64,000 nt of DNA from Saccharibacillus deserti (GTDB lineage Bacteria > Bacillota > Bacilli > Paenibacillales > Paenibacillaceae). The position numbers and the translations under genes are program-made. Below are positions 1 to 8,501 of this stretch, piece by piece. The notes beneath the pieces are model-generated. The model was given only the letters and a program-made list of their open reading frames with translations. It had not been told where the DNA came from and searched no databases. Location: positions 496,001 through 560,000 of the forward strand of contig NZ_JABJVN010000001.1 in NCBI RefSeq assembly GCF_013618475.1, in the 5' to 3' direction. The number at the start of each line of letters is the position of its first letter. The stretch's first letter is position 1.

Positions 1-375
1 GGCGTAGTCCCGACCCAGATGGAAGCTGAGGGTGGGAGCCCCGAGCAGATCCAGACACACGGCCGAGAGCAGGTGCTGGCCGGTGTGCTGCTGCATATGG
101 TCGAACCGGCGCTCCCAATCGAGCCGGCAGAAGATTTCGTCTCCCGCGGCGCCGGGCTGTTTGTCGACAAGGTGGAGGATGCGGCCGTTCTCGGCGATCG
201 TATCGAATACGCGGGCTTCCCCGATCGTCCCCGTATCGCCCGGCTGACCGCCGCCTTCCGGATAGAAGGCCGTCTCGTCCAGTCGAATATACAGGGTGTC
301 TTCGCGCGAGACGATTTCCGCGATCCGGGTTGTCCATTCGCGGGTATAAGCGGAATCGTAGTACAGGTTGGACAT
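1..375 (-). CDS. Alanyl-tRNA editing protein (AlaX family), 3' end cut by window edge
   Basis: The reverse strand from 375 encodes 125 codons beginning MSNLYYDSAY and running off the window edge. It shows the features of the AlaRS-type editing fold: FYPEGGGQPGDTG near residues 36-48 and the zinc-binding motif QQHTGQHLLS (HxxxH). Such free-standing proteins hydrolyse Ser- or Gly-tRNA(Ala) mischarged by AlaRS. The start is fixed by AAGGAG a few bases upstream of the ATG. Whether this is the short AlaX or a long form with a DHHA1 domain cannot be seen because the C-terminus is missing. Family call is firm; exact substrate is inference. Confidence 0.85.
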   Translation of the reverse strand, partial: MSNLYYDSAYTREWTTRIAEIVSREDTLYIRLDETAFYPEGGGQPGDTGTIGEARVFDTIAENGRILHLVDKQPGAAGDEIFCRLDWERRFDHMQQHTGQHLLSAVCLDLLGAPTLSFHLGRDYA

Positions 376-529
376 GGTAACGGTCTCCTTTTCGTATCCG
401 GCGGATCGGCTGTATCGGAGTCAGGCTGCGGCTTGGGCCAATCGCCGGAAGAGTCTGTATGAATCGTATCCCAGATGTGGGGTGCGGGCAAACGGTAAAT
501 TCAGGTTTTGCGGCCCGGTTTGGCAGGAG

Positions 530-543
530 ACGTAAATTTACGT
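530..543. promoter_or_regulatory. Perfect 14-bp palindrome in the 376-861 intergenic region
   Basis: ACGTAAATTTACGT is a perfect palindrome in the 486-bp gap between the divergent alaX and SLH genes. No ORF, tRNA or terminator is recognisable in the rest of this gap. The palindrome could be a repressor operator for either gene, but no regulator is identified, so this is only a candidate site. Confidence 0.25.
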
Positions 544-861
544 TCCATTTCTACGCTAATAGCTCCCGATAGCCGGTGCCGACTGCTTTGACCGACTCTT
601 TATTGCCGGATTCTAACTCGTTTCCGTTTGGTTTGGACAAGCGTGCGGATCTCCTCGGTGCCCAGCAGGCGCGAAAGGACTGGAATCCGTTTCCGGCCGC
701 AAAACGATATAAACGTTTCGATTAAATACGGAGGTAAAGAGAATTACGGAATTTGTCGAATTAAAGGAATTTCTATTGCTTTTATCAAAATTTAAACTAT
801 CATTAAGTAACCAACAGTAGACGCCGCTACCTGCCAACAGGCACGCAATAAGGAGCCCTCC

Positions 862-2826
862 ATGACAAAAGCATCCGCGAAATTCTTCTCCGCCAAAGGC
901 GCCGCCGCTTCGGCTATTGCCGTCAGCGCGCTCGCCTTCCCCTTCTCGGTTCAAGCCGCTTCCGATTCTTCCTATAAGGATCTCAAGACCTCTTCGTGGG
1001 CTTCCCCTGCGGCCGAAGCGCTGCGCGCCAAAGGCTGGATGCAGGGAAGCGGCAGCGCTTTCCTGCCGAATGCGCCCGTTACGCAGGAACAGATGGCCGT
1101 CGTACTGGCGAAAGCGCTGGATCTGACGAATTCGCCGATCGAAAACGGCGCAGCCGGTCTGCCCGATGCGGAACTCGCTTCGGCAAGCGTCTGGGCCCAA
1201 GCGGCACTCAAGCAGTCCGCCAAAGCGGGACTGCTCGGAGGATATACGCAGGGAATCGAGCCGGGCCGCAAGGTCCTGCGCGGAGAAGCCGCCTCGGCGG
1301 TGCTGGCCGCTTCGAATTTGCAGCTGCAGGCGATTGAAGCGGTTCAAGACGGAACCGTGAAGATCGGCGGGGTGGCGTACCGGGTTTCGCAAGATCTGGC
1401 AGGGCTGTTTACGGCTGCCAATGCGCCTGCGCTGGCCGGAGCCAAAGTCAATCTGACGGTCGCGAACGGAACGGTGACGGCCGTCCGGACTCTGGATCTC
1501 AAATCCGCGGGAACCGCAGCGGCCCAGGGACAGCCGGAATTCGGCGGCAATATCGCCCTGAACGGCGGAGGCGCCAAAATTTCGGGTGCGGTAACGGTAA
1601 GCGGCGATTTTGTCACGCTGAATGCGCTGGAGATCGGCGGCGATCTGACGATCGCGGCGTCCGTACAGCACGACTTTTCGAGCACGGGTCTGATCGTCAA
1701 AGGCACCACGCATGTGCTGGGCGGCGACGATCATACGGTCGTGTTCCGTGCGGCGCAGCTCGAAAGCATGGTTCTGAATAAAGAGCAGGTACGTGTGGAA
1801 CTGCTCGAGTCTTCGAAACTCAAAGAGATGTCCGTGCAAAAATCGGCCTTGCTTGAAGGCGATTCGAGCGTGCGTATTCCCAAGCTTACGCTCGAACCGG
1901 GCGTAGGATTTTTTAATCTTAATGCGCCGGTCATCATGATGCAGACCGATGGTCGTCTGCGCTTGACGCTGGGCCGCCTCGCTTCCATCAACAATCTGTT
2001 GGTCACATCGACACTCAATCCGATGTCGTTCATTACGAATTTCGGCGTGATCAGAAATCAGATTTCCTTGTGGAATAACGCTCCATTCCCTGCTGCCTTA
2101 CCTTCCGTTTCGATTCCGGTCACCGAAACGGTCTATACGGCTCCTGCGGTAGTGGTCCCGCCTGTAGCAACTCCTCCGGTTGTGACTCCTCCTGTAGTCA
2201 ATCCGCCTGCCGAGCCGGTCGATCTGGCCGGATTGAGACAAGCCCTGGCCGATGCCGAGCTGGCGCTGGAAGAACTGCCGGTCGGAGACCTCGTAGGCCA
2301 GTCCTATCCGGAGAAAATTCAATCGGAGTTCAAAGAAGTGCTGATCCGCTCGCAGGCGCTATTGGACGACGCCGACGCGACGCAGAGCGCGGCCAATGAG
2401 GCTGCAAGCACCCTGGTCTCGGCGACTCAAGCGCTGCGCGATTCCAAAAACCATACGCGAATTACACGCGCTCTGGATTCTGCCGCCGTGTATGCCGTAT
2501 ACCAAGCCGGAACCGCTCCGAGACAGATTTCGCAGGGCGCTTACGATACGTTCTGGAACGGTTTGGCCGATCTGAAAGTCCGCAATCCGGATCCGGCCCT
2601 GATCGATCCCGATACGGAATACATGTTATTAAATGAACTTAATGAGTTGAAACTGGATCTGGAAGAGCAGATTATTGCATGGGATTATGAACCGCTGAAA
2701 GACGCTCTTGCGAAAGCCCAATCTGCGCTTATTGATCACGAAGGGATCCCACAAAGTCGTGAAAACTTGCAGGGTACGATCAAGGCAAGCGAGGACCTGC
2801 TTCAGCTTTCCCAAACAGAACCTTGA
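862..2826 (+). CDS. S-layer-homology (SLH) surface protein, ends at an in-frame stop
   Basis: A 654-residue exported protein. A signal peptide (basic start, hydrophobic run, cleavage near AQA at about residue 32) is followed by two diverged SLH motifs, roughly residues 37-85 and 97-152, which in this family anchor proteins to pyruvylated secondary cell-wall polymer. Residues about 225-390 look like a beta-helix-type solenoid. Then comes a Pro/Val-rich linker (about 426-452) and helical FIVAR-like segments. AGGAG lies 8 bases before the ATG. The TGA at 2824-2826 is not followed by a terminator: the same frame stays open for 76 more codons (see next entry), so the gene may be truncated by a point mutation. 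Ligand and function of the extracellular part are unknown. Confidence 0.8.
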   Translation: MTKASAKFFSAKGAAASAIAVSALAFPFSVQAASDSSYKDLKTSSWASPAAEALRAKGWMQGSGSAFLPNAPVTQEQMAVVLAKALDLTNSPIENGAAGLPDAELASASVWAQAALKQSAKAGLLGGYTQGIEPGRKVLRGEAASAVLAASNLQLQAIEAVQDGTVKIGGVAYRVSQDLAGLFTAANAPALAGAKVNLTVANGTVTAVRTLDLKSAGTAAAQGQPEFGGNIALNGGGAKISGAVTVSGDFVTLNALEIGGDLTIAASVQHDFSSTGLIVKGTTHVLGGDDHTVVFRAAQLESMVLNKEQVRVELLESSKLKEMSVQKSALLEGDSSVRIPKLTLEPGVGFFNLNAPVIMMQTDGRLRLTLGRLASINNLLVTSTLNPMSFITNFGVIRNQISLWNNAPFPAALPSVSIPVTETVYTAPAVVVPPVATPPVVTPPVVNPPAEPVDLAGLRQALADAELALEELPVGDLVGQSYPEKIQSEFKEVLIRSQALLDDADATQSAANEAASTLVSATQALRDSKNHTRITRALDSAAVYAVYQAGTAPRQISQGAYDTFWNGLADLKVRNPDPALIDPDTEYMLLNELNELKLDLEEQIIAWDYEPLKDALAKAQSALIDHEGIPQSRENLQGTIKASEDLLQLSQTEP

Positions 2827-3057
2827 AAGATCTACCAAAAACAACTAGAGGTTCGCATTAAAGATTTGGAAAATCAAACGGCCAATCATCTCAGCAAAAG
2901 CAATATGAATATTCCGCCTGCCCTGCTCCCGAATCCGCTGCCGCCTTCTTCGCCTGCAGGGCCGCAGAGCGGCGCTGCACAGGAAAGCGGATCGGCTTCC
3001 GAAACATCGAGCGAATCGCCTTCGGGTGAAGCAGTCCCGACCGAAACGGCCGAATAA
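2827..3057 (+). pseudogene. In-frame C-terminal continuation of the SLH protein after TGA
   Basis: Directly after the TGA at 2824-2826 the same reading frame continues without interruption to TAA at 3055-3057, encoding KIYQKQLEVRIKDLENQT and then a Pro/Ser/Glu-rich tail. The first part is a plausible continuation of the helical segment. There is no independent ATG with a ribosome site. I read it as the original C-terminus, now separated by a nonsense mutation (or a sequencing error). Translational readthrough is possible, but the context TGA-A is not a classic readthrough signal. Confidence 0.55.
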
Positions 3058-3147
3058 CAAATCCCGTCAGCCGGTTATCCGGATCACTTTGCTGTTCCCG
3101 TTATCACTGCCGGCCGCGAGCCGTTGAACAAACGGAAGGAGTTCATC

Positions 3148-3999
3148 ATGATTATCATCAACAAGCTTCCTGCCGAAGCCAAAAGATTCCAAACCTATCT
3201 GCCTTCTTTGAGAGACCCGCTGCCGCCCGGCGCAATCGGAATCGAGGCCGAAGTCGACGGTCTATTCGCCGGAACGGCTCTGGTGATCGCGCATCCCCGT
3301 TCCGGTACGGGCAGTATCAGTGTGCTGCATACCCAGGAGCTGTTTCGCCACCTGGGTGTCGGAAGTCTTCTGCTTGAAGAAGCCGAACGACAAATCCTCG
3401 AATCGGGCTGCCGGATCAGCCGGGTCACGCTGACGCTGCGGCAGGGCAAGCCCGCTCCGGAACTGGAGTTTCTGCATAAACGAGGCTACGAATCCGAGAA
3501 ATTGTTATACCGGACCTATACGCTGCGTTCTGCAAGCCTTAGGGAAGAAGCGGGGAAGAAGCGGCTTTCGCTGCCGGTCTCCGCGGAACTGCGGCCGCTG
3601 CTCGACGCGACGGAAGCCGAGCGGGCCGAACTGTCCGCCATCTCGGCAAATCTGCAGTCCGATCTGAATCCGCTGCAGGAAGAGCGGCTGCTGCATCCGG
3701 AATTCAGCATGCTGATGAAGATCGACGGCCGGATCGCGGGTTGGATCGGTATCCAGCAGCTCGCTTCCAATCTGCTTCTGCTGCGCAGCATGTATGTGTG
3801 CCCGGAATATCGGATTCACGCGAGCGGAATAGCGCTGTTTCTGGAAATCGCTCGTCGGCACCGGCTGTTTGAACGCTTTGCGTACCAGATGCTCAGCGTC
3901 TCGAGTGAGAATCCGGCCATGCTTCGTCTGGCCGACCGCAAGTTCGCTCCGCACGCTTCGAGTATCAAAACGAATATGCGGTTGGAGAAAAGGTTGTAG
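3148..3999 (+). CDS. GNAT-family N-acetyltransferase
   Basis: A 283-residue protein. The acetyl-CoA pyrophosphate-binding motif is visible as Q-ELF-RHLGVG (residues 67-72), followed by the LLLEEAE helix, in the N-terminal half. The C-terminal half (about 150-283) looks like a second, more diverged GNAT fold, a common two-domain arrangement. I chose the ATG at 3148 because GGAAGGAG lies about 8 bases upstream; the in-frame TTG at 3124 has no ribosome site. A strong hairpin terminator follows about 85 bp after the stop, so the gene is likely monocistronic. The acetyl acceptor cannot be predicted. Confidence 0.8.
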   Translation: MIIINKLPAEAKRFQTYLPSLRDPLPPGAIGIEAEVDGLFAGTALVIAHPRSGTGSISVLHTQELFRHLGVGSLLLEEAERQILESGCRISRVTLTLRQGKPAPELEFLHKRGYESEKLLYRTYTLRSASLREEAGKKRLSLPVSAELRPLLDATEAERAELSAISANLQSDLNPLQEERLLHPEFSMLMKIDGRIAGWIGIQQLASNLLLLRSMYVCPEYRIHASGIALFLEIARRHRLFERFAYQMLSVSSENPAMLRLADRKFAPHASSIKTNMRLEKRL

Positions 4000-4084
4000 G
4001 GCGGGCTCGATCGGATGCGGAGGCCGCAGGGCCGACGTGTTCGTGTATCCCCTGTTCCAGGTCGGCTCTCGGGCCGACGAATTC

Positions 4085-4115
4085 GCCGCCGGGCTTCTGC
4101 CGGCGGCGTTTTTAC
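4085..4115 (+). terminator. Intrinsic terminator after the GNAT gene
   Basis: CGCCGCCGG and its complement CCGGCGGCG form a GC-rich stem around a short loop, followed by TTTTT. Confidence 0.8.
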
Positions 4116-4198
4116 ATACACGAAAGTGATCGGTAAATTGACGAAACACCTGCAGACTGATAAATTAGGTACAATCTTGCGATGGAGGCGGTCCGGCT

Positions 4199-5365
4199 AT
4201 GAACTTTGTTTTCTTCTCTCCCCATTTCCCTGCCAGCAGCGGCGAGTTCGCGATTCGGCTGCATGAGGAAGGCGCGACGGTGCTGGGCATCGGCGACGCC
4301 CCGTACGACAGCCTTGATCCCCGGCTCCGGGCGGCGCTGACGGAATATTACCGCGTCGACAATATGGAAAGCGAAGACGAGACGCTGCGTGCGACGGGGT
4401 ATTTCACCCACAAATACGGCAGAATCGATCGCTTCGAATCCCTGAACGAATACTGGCTGGAGAGCGATGCGCGGATGCGCACCGATTTCAATATCGAGGG
4501 TACGAAAGCGGATTTCATAGACAACCTCAAGCACAAATCGAAAATGAAAGACTTTTTCCGCAAAAGCGGCGTGGAAACGGTTCGGTTCCTCAAGAATCCG
4601 AATCGGGAAAGCGCGGCGGCCTTTACGGCGGAGAACGGTTTCCCGGTCGTCGTCAAGCCCGATCTGGGATCAGGAGCGAGTCACACGTACAAACTGAGCA
4701 ATCAGGACGAACTGGATTACTTTTTCCATACTTCGCCTGCGGATACCGAGTTTATTATGGAAGAATTTATCGACGGCATCATTCTTACCTACGACGGTCT
4801 GATCGACCGGGACGGCATTGTGCGTTTCCAGGCCAGCCACCGTTTCGAGCAGAGTATCATGAAAGTCGTGAGCGACGACGACCATCTGCGCTATTTCTGC
4901 CTAAAGGATGTCGATGCGGAAGTGGAGCAGGCGGGCCGCAGCATTCTGGAGGCTTTCGGTATTCGGGAGCGTTTCTTCCATATCGAGCTGTTCAAGTCGA
5001 ACAAAGACGGACGGCTGATCGCGCTCGAAGTGAATATGCGTCCTCCGGGTGCCTGGATGACGGACTCGATCAACTATTCGTACGAAGTGGATATTTATAC
5101 GCTGTGGGCCCGGATGGTCGTCCACGGAGGAAGCGGCGAAGCGCCGTCGGGTCACTATTACACGGGATACGCAAGCCGAAAAGACCGCAAGCATTATCGC
5201 CGCGGCCACGAAGAGATTCAGAGCGAACTGGGCGGTGCGCTGGTGCGCTACGATGCGATCGACGAGATTTTCAGCCGGGCCAGCGGCAACCGCGCGTACC
5301 AGTTCCGCGGGGATTCGCTGGATCGCGTACGGGAGATTGCGGATTACATTCAGGCGGAGTGGTAA
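4199..5365 (+). CDS. ATP-grasp domain protein
   Basis: A 388-residue soluble protein. Central features are those of ATP-grasp ligases: FPVVVKPDLGSGASHTY (ATP-binding strand and glycine-rich loop), EFIMEEFIDG (adenine-contacting hinge), and ALEVNMRPPGAW, the acidic metal-binding end (E and N). The N-terminal 100 residues resemble the Rossmann-like pre-ATP-grasp domain of carbamoyl-phosphate-synthase-type enzymes. Family members join a carboxylate to an amine or thiol using ATP; the substrates here are unknown. GGAGG precedes the ATG. It leads a probable three-gene set with an esterase and a DUF4261 gene. Confidence 0.8.
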   Translation: MNFVFFSPHFPASSGEFAIRLHEEGATVLGIGDAPYDSLDPRLRAALTEYYRVDNMESEDETLRATGYFTHKYGRIDRFESLNEYWLESDARMRTDFNIEGTKADFIDNLKHKSKMKDFFRKSGVETVRFLKNPNRESAAAFTAENGFPVVVKPDLGSGASHTYKLSNQDELDYFFHTSPADTEFIMEEFIDGIILTYDGLIDRDGIVRFQASHRFEQSIMKVVSDDDHLRYFCLKDVDAEVEQAGRSILEAFGIRERFFHIELFKSNKDGRLIALEVNMRPPGAWMTDSINYSYEVDIYTLWARMVVHGGSGEAPSGHYYTGYASRKDRKHYRRGHEEIQSELGGALVRYDAIDEIFSRASGNRAYQFRGDSLDRVREIADYIQAEW

Positions 5366-5455
5366 AAAAATAAGCAAAAAACGAACCTTCGGTCCGGCGC
5401 TGCCGCTTGGGCCGAACGATTCGTTTCCAGGCAACCGGAGAGGACGGGACGCAGC

Positions 5456-6208
5456 ATGGTTACGGTGCATTATCGAAAGCAGTACAGTCCGGCCCTCGGC
5501 CGCGAGATGGAAGTCAAAGTCTACGGCGACCGGGGCAAACCGATGCTGGTTTTTCCGACATCACTCGGACGCTTTTATCAATATGAAGATGCCGGCATGA
5601 TCGAAGAATTGGCGCCGTGGATCGATGCGGGCAAACTTCAGGTCTGGGCGTGCGATACGCTCGACGAAGAGACGTTCTTCTCGCCGCACTGGAATATCGG
5701 GGAGCGGATCGCGCGCCACGAACAGTACGATGCGTATATCATGCAGGAGCTGGTTCCGGAAATCCTGCATGAGAGCCGGCAGAACAATGGCGGAGACGAG
5801 CAGAAGATTCTGATCAGCGGATGTTCGATGGGGGCTTATTACAGCGCGAATTTCTTTTTCCGGCATCCGGAGTCTTTCGATACGCTGCTCGCACTGAGCG
5901 GCGTGTATTCGGTTAATCATTTCTTCGGCGGATACCGGGAAGGTGCGGTTTATTTCAACTCGCCGCTCGATTATCTGCCGGGGCTTGAAGACGATCATCT
6001 GCTGGAGCAGTACCGCCGACGCCGGATCATCATCTGCTGCGGGCAGGGCGCCTGGGAAGACGAGATGCGGGAAGAAACGGCTCGCCTCGCCGAAGTGCTG
6101 TTTCACAAAGCCATTCCTGCCCGCGTCGAGTTCTGGGGATATGACTCGGAGCACGATTGGAACTGGTGGCGCAGGCAGATCCGGCAGTATATGAGCGATC
6201 TGATGTAA
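5456..6208 (+). CDS. Esterase-family alpha/beta hydrolase
   Basis: A 250-residue protein with the nucleophile elbow G-C-S-M-G (Ser124) and a C-terminal histidine in DSEHDWNWW (His233), as expected for the catalytic Ser and His of the esterase-D/PHB-esterase group. No signal peptide is visible, so it should be cytosolic. It lies 90 bp after the ATP-grasp gene. The gap contains an inverted repeat (AACGAA...TTCGTT) that might attenuate transcription. The next gene starts 20 bp downstream. Natural ester substrate unknown; pairing with an ATP-grasp ligase suggests modification of the same metabolite, which is inference. Confidence 0.8.
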   Translation: MVTVHYRKQYSPALGREMEVKVYGDRGKPMLVFPTSLGRFYQYEDAGMIEELAPWIDAGKLQVWACDTLDEETFFSPHWNIGERIARHEQYDAYIMQELVPEILHESRQNNGGDEQKILISGCSMGAYYSANFFFRHPESFDTLLALSGVYSVNHFFGGYREGAVYFNSPLDYLPGLEDDHLLEQYRRRRIIICCGQGAWEDEMREETARLAEVLFHKAIPARVEFWGYDSEHDWNWWRRQIRQYMSDLM

Positions 6209-6228
6209 ACAGGGAGGGGCCGACAACA

Positions 6229-7101
6229 ATGAGTTTTTTCGCAAAATGGTTTAAAAAAGATCCGGCAAACGAATCGAATAGGGAAGCCGCGGAACGCAGC
6301 AGACCGGAGCGGACTTATCGGGAACATAGCGGCGCAAACGGAGACTGGACCACGGTACCGGACGAACGGCCCGATACGGTGACGCTGGAACGGCATATCC
6401 TGCTGAAGACGCCGTCGCCCCCGTCTTTGGACGGATGTCTGCCGTTTCTGCGTACGCTGGGACTCGAGGTCGAGGGCGGCGTGCATGAAGGCCAACTGCT
6501 GATTCATTACCGCGGCATGACCGTCACGGCCGACTATGTCCCTGCGCCTCTGCCGGACGGCGAAGCCGAGAGCAACGGCAAATACAACCGGCTCTGGCCG
6601 GAAGCGGAGCAGGAGATTGCCGGGTATGCCGCGCAGCTGCTCGTCACGCTTCGCAACGCGGCGAACGGGCTGAGCGGACACCGGTTTCTGACCCAGACCC
6701 TGGCGGCGCTGCTCGCGGGGAACGCGGAGGCGCTTGCCGTCTATTCGGCGCCGCTGCTCGTCAGCCGGGCCGATTATCTGGCGAGTGCGGAGCTGCTGCA
6801 AGAAAAAGAACTGCCCGTGAATCTCTGGGTATTCGTCGGCCTCTACGGCGGCGAATCCGGCGGATCGGCCTATACGCACGGCATGGCGGACTTCGGCTCG
6901 GACGAATTCGAACTGCTGAACTCCAAGCGCTCGGGCAACGAGATCTTCGAGCTGACGTTCTCGGTCGTCCATTACGCGGTTGCACGCAACATCCGCTTCC
7001 AGGGCGGCGAAGAAATCGCTTTTGCGGGCCGCACGATTACGCTGAACCGCTCGGCGGGCTCGGCTCTGCAGGGAATGACGGTGAAGATCGAGGAAGCTTA
7101 G
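6229..7101 (+). CDS. DUF4261 domain-containing protein
   Basis: A 290-residue protein of unknown function. After a short charged N-terminus (residues 1-50, likely disordered) the body resembles DUF4261 proteins, including the C-terminal signature YTHGMADFGSDEFEL. No catalytic motif, signal peptide or membrane helix is evident. The start at 6229 is supported by AGGGAGGGG about 9 bases upstream; a longer frame into the preceding esterase gene has no such site. Co-oriented and close to the esterase, so probably co-transcribed. A weak GGAAGG/CCTTCC hairpin with T residues near 7160-7206 may terminate the unit, directly before the cas1 relic. Confidence 0.65.
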   Translation: MSFFAKWFKKDPANESNREAAERSRPERTYREHSGANGDWTTVPDERPDTVTLERHILLKTPSPPSLDGCLPFLRTLGLEVEGGVHEGQLLIHYRGMTVTADYVPAPLPDGEAESNGKYNRLWPEAEQEIAGYAAQLLVTLRNAANGLSGHRFLTQTLAALLAGNAEALAVYSAPLLVSRADYLASAELLQEKELPVNLWVFVGLYGGESGGSAYTHGMADFGSDEFELLNSKRSGNEIFELTFSVVHYAVARNIRFQGGEEIAFAGRTITLNRSAGSALQGMTVKIEEA

Positions 7102-7219
7102 GGAAGCCTAGAGCAGCTTAAGGAATGGGATTAGGCAGGGATGCTGTATAGGAAAAAGGAAAGGAAGGTACCGGCGGATGAAATTCCGTGGGCGCCTTCC
7201 TTTTTTGCGTTGTGCAAAG

Positions 7220-7438
7220 GAGTCTTTTACTACCAAGGAAAATGGAGCTGTACTGCTCAAAGACGATGCACGCAAAGAAGTGTTTGGGGCCTGGCAAAAG
7301 CGTAAGCAGGAAGAGATCCCACATCCTTTTCTGGGTGAAAAGATTTCGCCCGAACTTCTGCCTTACGCCTAGGCGCTGCTGCTGGCCCGGCATATTCGCG
7401 GAGATCTGCCGGATTATCCGCCGTTTCTGTGGAAGTAG
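7220..7438 (+). pseudogene. cas1: cas1 relic (type I-C), 5'-truncated with internal stop
   Basis: About 73 codons match the C-terminal end of type I-C Cas1 integrases as I know the family: KENGAVLLKDDARKEVFGAW, then RKQEEIPHPFLGEKI, then after an in-frame TAG (7370-7372) ALLLARHIRGDLPDYPPFLW-K and a natural stop. Normal Cas1 is about 340 residues, so the N-terminal four-fifths is gone, apparently replaced by the 3' end of the upstream transcription unit. The only in-frame defect inside the remnant is the TAG; no frameshift is seen, implying fairly recent decay. Not functional. Its neighbours are a cas2 relic, a CRISPR repeat and a CRISPR leader. Confidence 0.85.
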
Positions 7439-7507
7439 TTAAATATTGCGAAACCCTCGAATGCCTATTGCGTAGTTCCTAAAAAATAGGGAAGGAGGGC
7501 GGTCAAG

Positions 7508-7681
7508 ATGACAAAATCCAAAGAAATGGCGGCCGCGGGTATGGCGATTGGAGTCGGCTTGGGCATTGCAAGTGGAGTGGCTCTGCAAAACCCGGCTATG
7601 GGACTGGGATTAAGCGTCGTCTATGCGATGGCATTCGGCATGGGTTTTAACGGTCACTATCGATCCAAAGAGAAGAAGTGA
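7508..7681 (+). CDS. Small glycine-zipper membrane protein
   Basis: Encodes 57 residues starting MTKSKEMAAAGMAIG. A single hydrophobic stretch (about 8-48) is rich in small residues with GxxxG spacing and ends in a basic tail (HYRSKEKK). AGGGAGGGCGG precedes the ATG. It sits between the cas1 and cas2 relics, where no such gene is normally found. A second protein with the same pattern is encoded at 9651. The alignment AIGxxxGxxxGxxLxNxAxG is shared by eye. Function unknown; could be a membrane micro-protein or toxin-like peptide, but nothing proves that. Confidence 0.6.
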   Translation: MTKSKEMAAAGMAIGVGLGIASGVALQNPAMGLGLSVVYAMAFGMGFNGHYRSKEKK

Positions 7682-7748
7682 AGTTTTCCGGGAGGATCCG
7701 GCTGAACGGCGATCGTCCGGCCGAGTCGGGAAAAAGGAGACTTGCGCT

Positions 7749-8039
7749 ATGCTGGTGCTGATTACGTACGATGTGCAGACGACTTCTCCGTAAGGAGCAA
7801 AGCGGCTGCATCCTATTTCGAAGATCTGCCAGAATTACGGCCAGCGGGTGCAGAATTCGGTGTTCGAATGCTTGGTCGATCCGGTTCAGATCAAGCAGCT
7901 CAAGACGCAGCTTGAAGACGTAATGAATCCGCAGACGGACAGTTTACGGTATTAAATGCTTGGAGCGAATTGGAAGCGTAAAGTGGAGCATGTGGGTGCG
8001 AAGGAGGATTATGATCCGGAAGGGTTGCTGCTGCTGTAG
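7749..8039 (+). pseudogene. cas2: cas2 relic (type I-C) with two in-frame stops
   Basis: 97 codons colinear with type I-C Cas2: MLVLITYDVQTTSP, TAA (7791-7793), GAKRLHPISKICQNYGQRVQ, NSVFECLVDP, then TAA (7953-7955), MLGANWKRKVEHVGAK, DYDPEG and the natural TAG. The N-terminal LITYDV strand, the YGQRVQNSVFEC segment and the SNWKR/VEHVGAK-type tail are diagnostic of the subtype. Both lesions are stop codons in the original frame. The ribosome site AAAAGGAG is still present. The protein cannot be made full length. Confidence 0.88.
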
Positions 8040-8061
8040 GGAATGGTGAGGAGATGAAGAG

Positions 8062-8092
8062 AAAAGCCCGGGAGGTTGGTTCCGTGGCTTTT
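8062..8092 (+). terminator. Terminator-like hairpin after the cas2 relic
   Basis: AAAAGCC and GGCTTTT form a stem with an A-run on one side and a T-run on the other, 23 bp after the relic stop codon. It is probably the old end of the cas operon. Confidence 0.5.
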
Positions 8093-8201
8093 CGAGGTGG
8101 ATTTAATTCGGTGCAGGCGAAGGATCGCCTGCCTGATTTAGGTTCGATTTATGTGCTTGTACTAAGGGTGGTATTGATGTACGCTCTGGGAGATTTTTCG
8201 A

Positions 8202-8232
8202 GTTCAATCCATGCTCCCGCACGTGAAGCGAC
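8202..8232 (-). CRISPR. Single degenerate CRISPR repeat of a decayed third array
   Basis: A 31-bp sequence, GTTCAATCCATGCTCCCGCA followed by CGTGAAGCGAC, is a worn copy of the array-1 repeat: the conserved CAATCCA block, GCTCCCGC and the final AGCGAC are kept, while the hairpin stem is broken by substitutions. It abuts a complete homologue of the CRISPR leaders at 29787 and 37708. There is no second copy within one spacer distance, so the array has collapsed to its leader-proximal repeat. Confidence 0.8.
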
Positions 8233-8326
8233 TGTTCGCCTTATCCGCCCAAGCTCGGCAAAGCTTCGGAACTCCAAAAGTGCGAACCTCCCGGCGATTT
8301 CATGGGAGCTTGCGGTTCGCACTTTT
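8233..8326 (-). promoter_or_regulatory. CRISPR leader relic
   Basis: Homologous to the leaders of arrays 1 and 2. Exactly 43 bp separate the repeat from the first AAAAGTGCGAACCTC, the same as in both active leaders, and CCAAGC-C-GCAA--CTTC is shared with leader 1. It ends with the same inverted arm GTTCGCACTTTT. Compared with the other leaders it lacks the roughly 79-bp unit lying between two GTGCGAACCTC direct repeats, as a deletion between those repeats would produce. Transcription would run to lower coordinates. Confidence 0.75.
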
Positions 8327-8501
8327 GCTCTATGTTTGTCTGTACTTTATAGAAGAAAAGCAGCCGCCCAAGCATCTGGACAAACAGTCTGCCCTGTCCC
8401 AAAATTGCAAACCGCTCCGCGTTACTTTACCATGAAAGATAGAAGGCAAACCGGCGGTGCCGGTTCGGCCCGGAATGAAGCCCCCGAAAGGAGCCTCCAT
8501 C

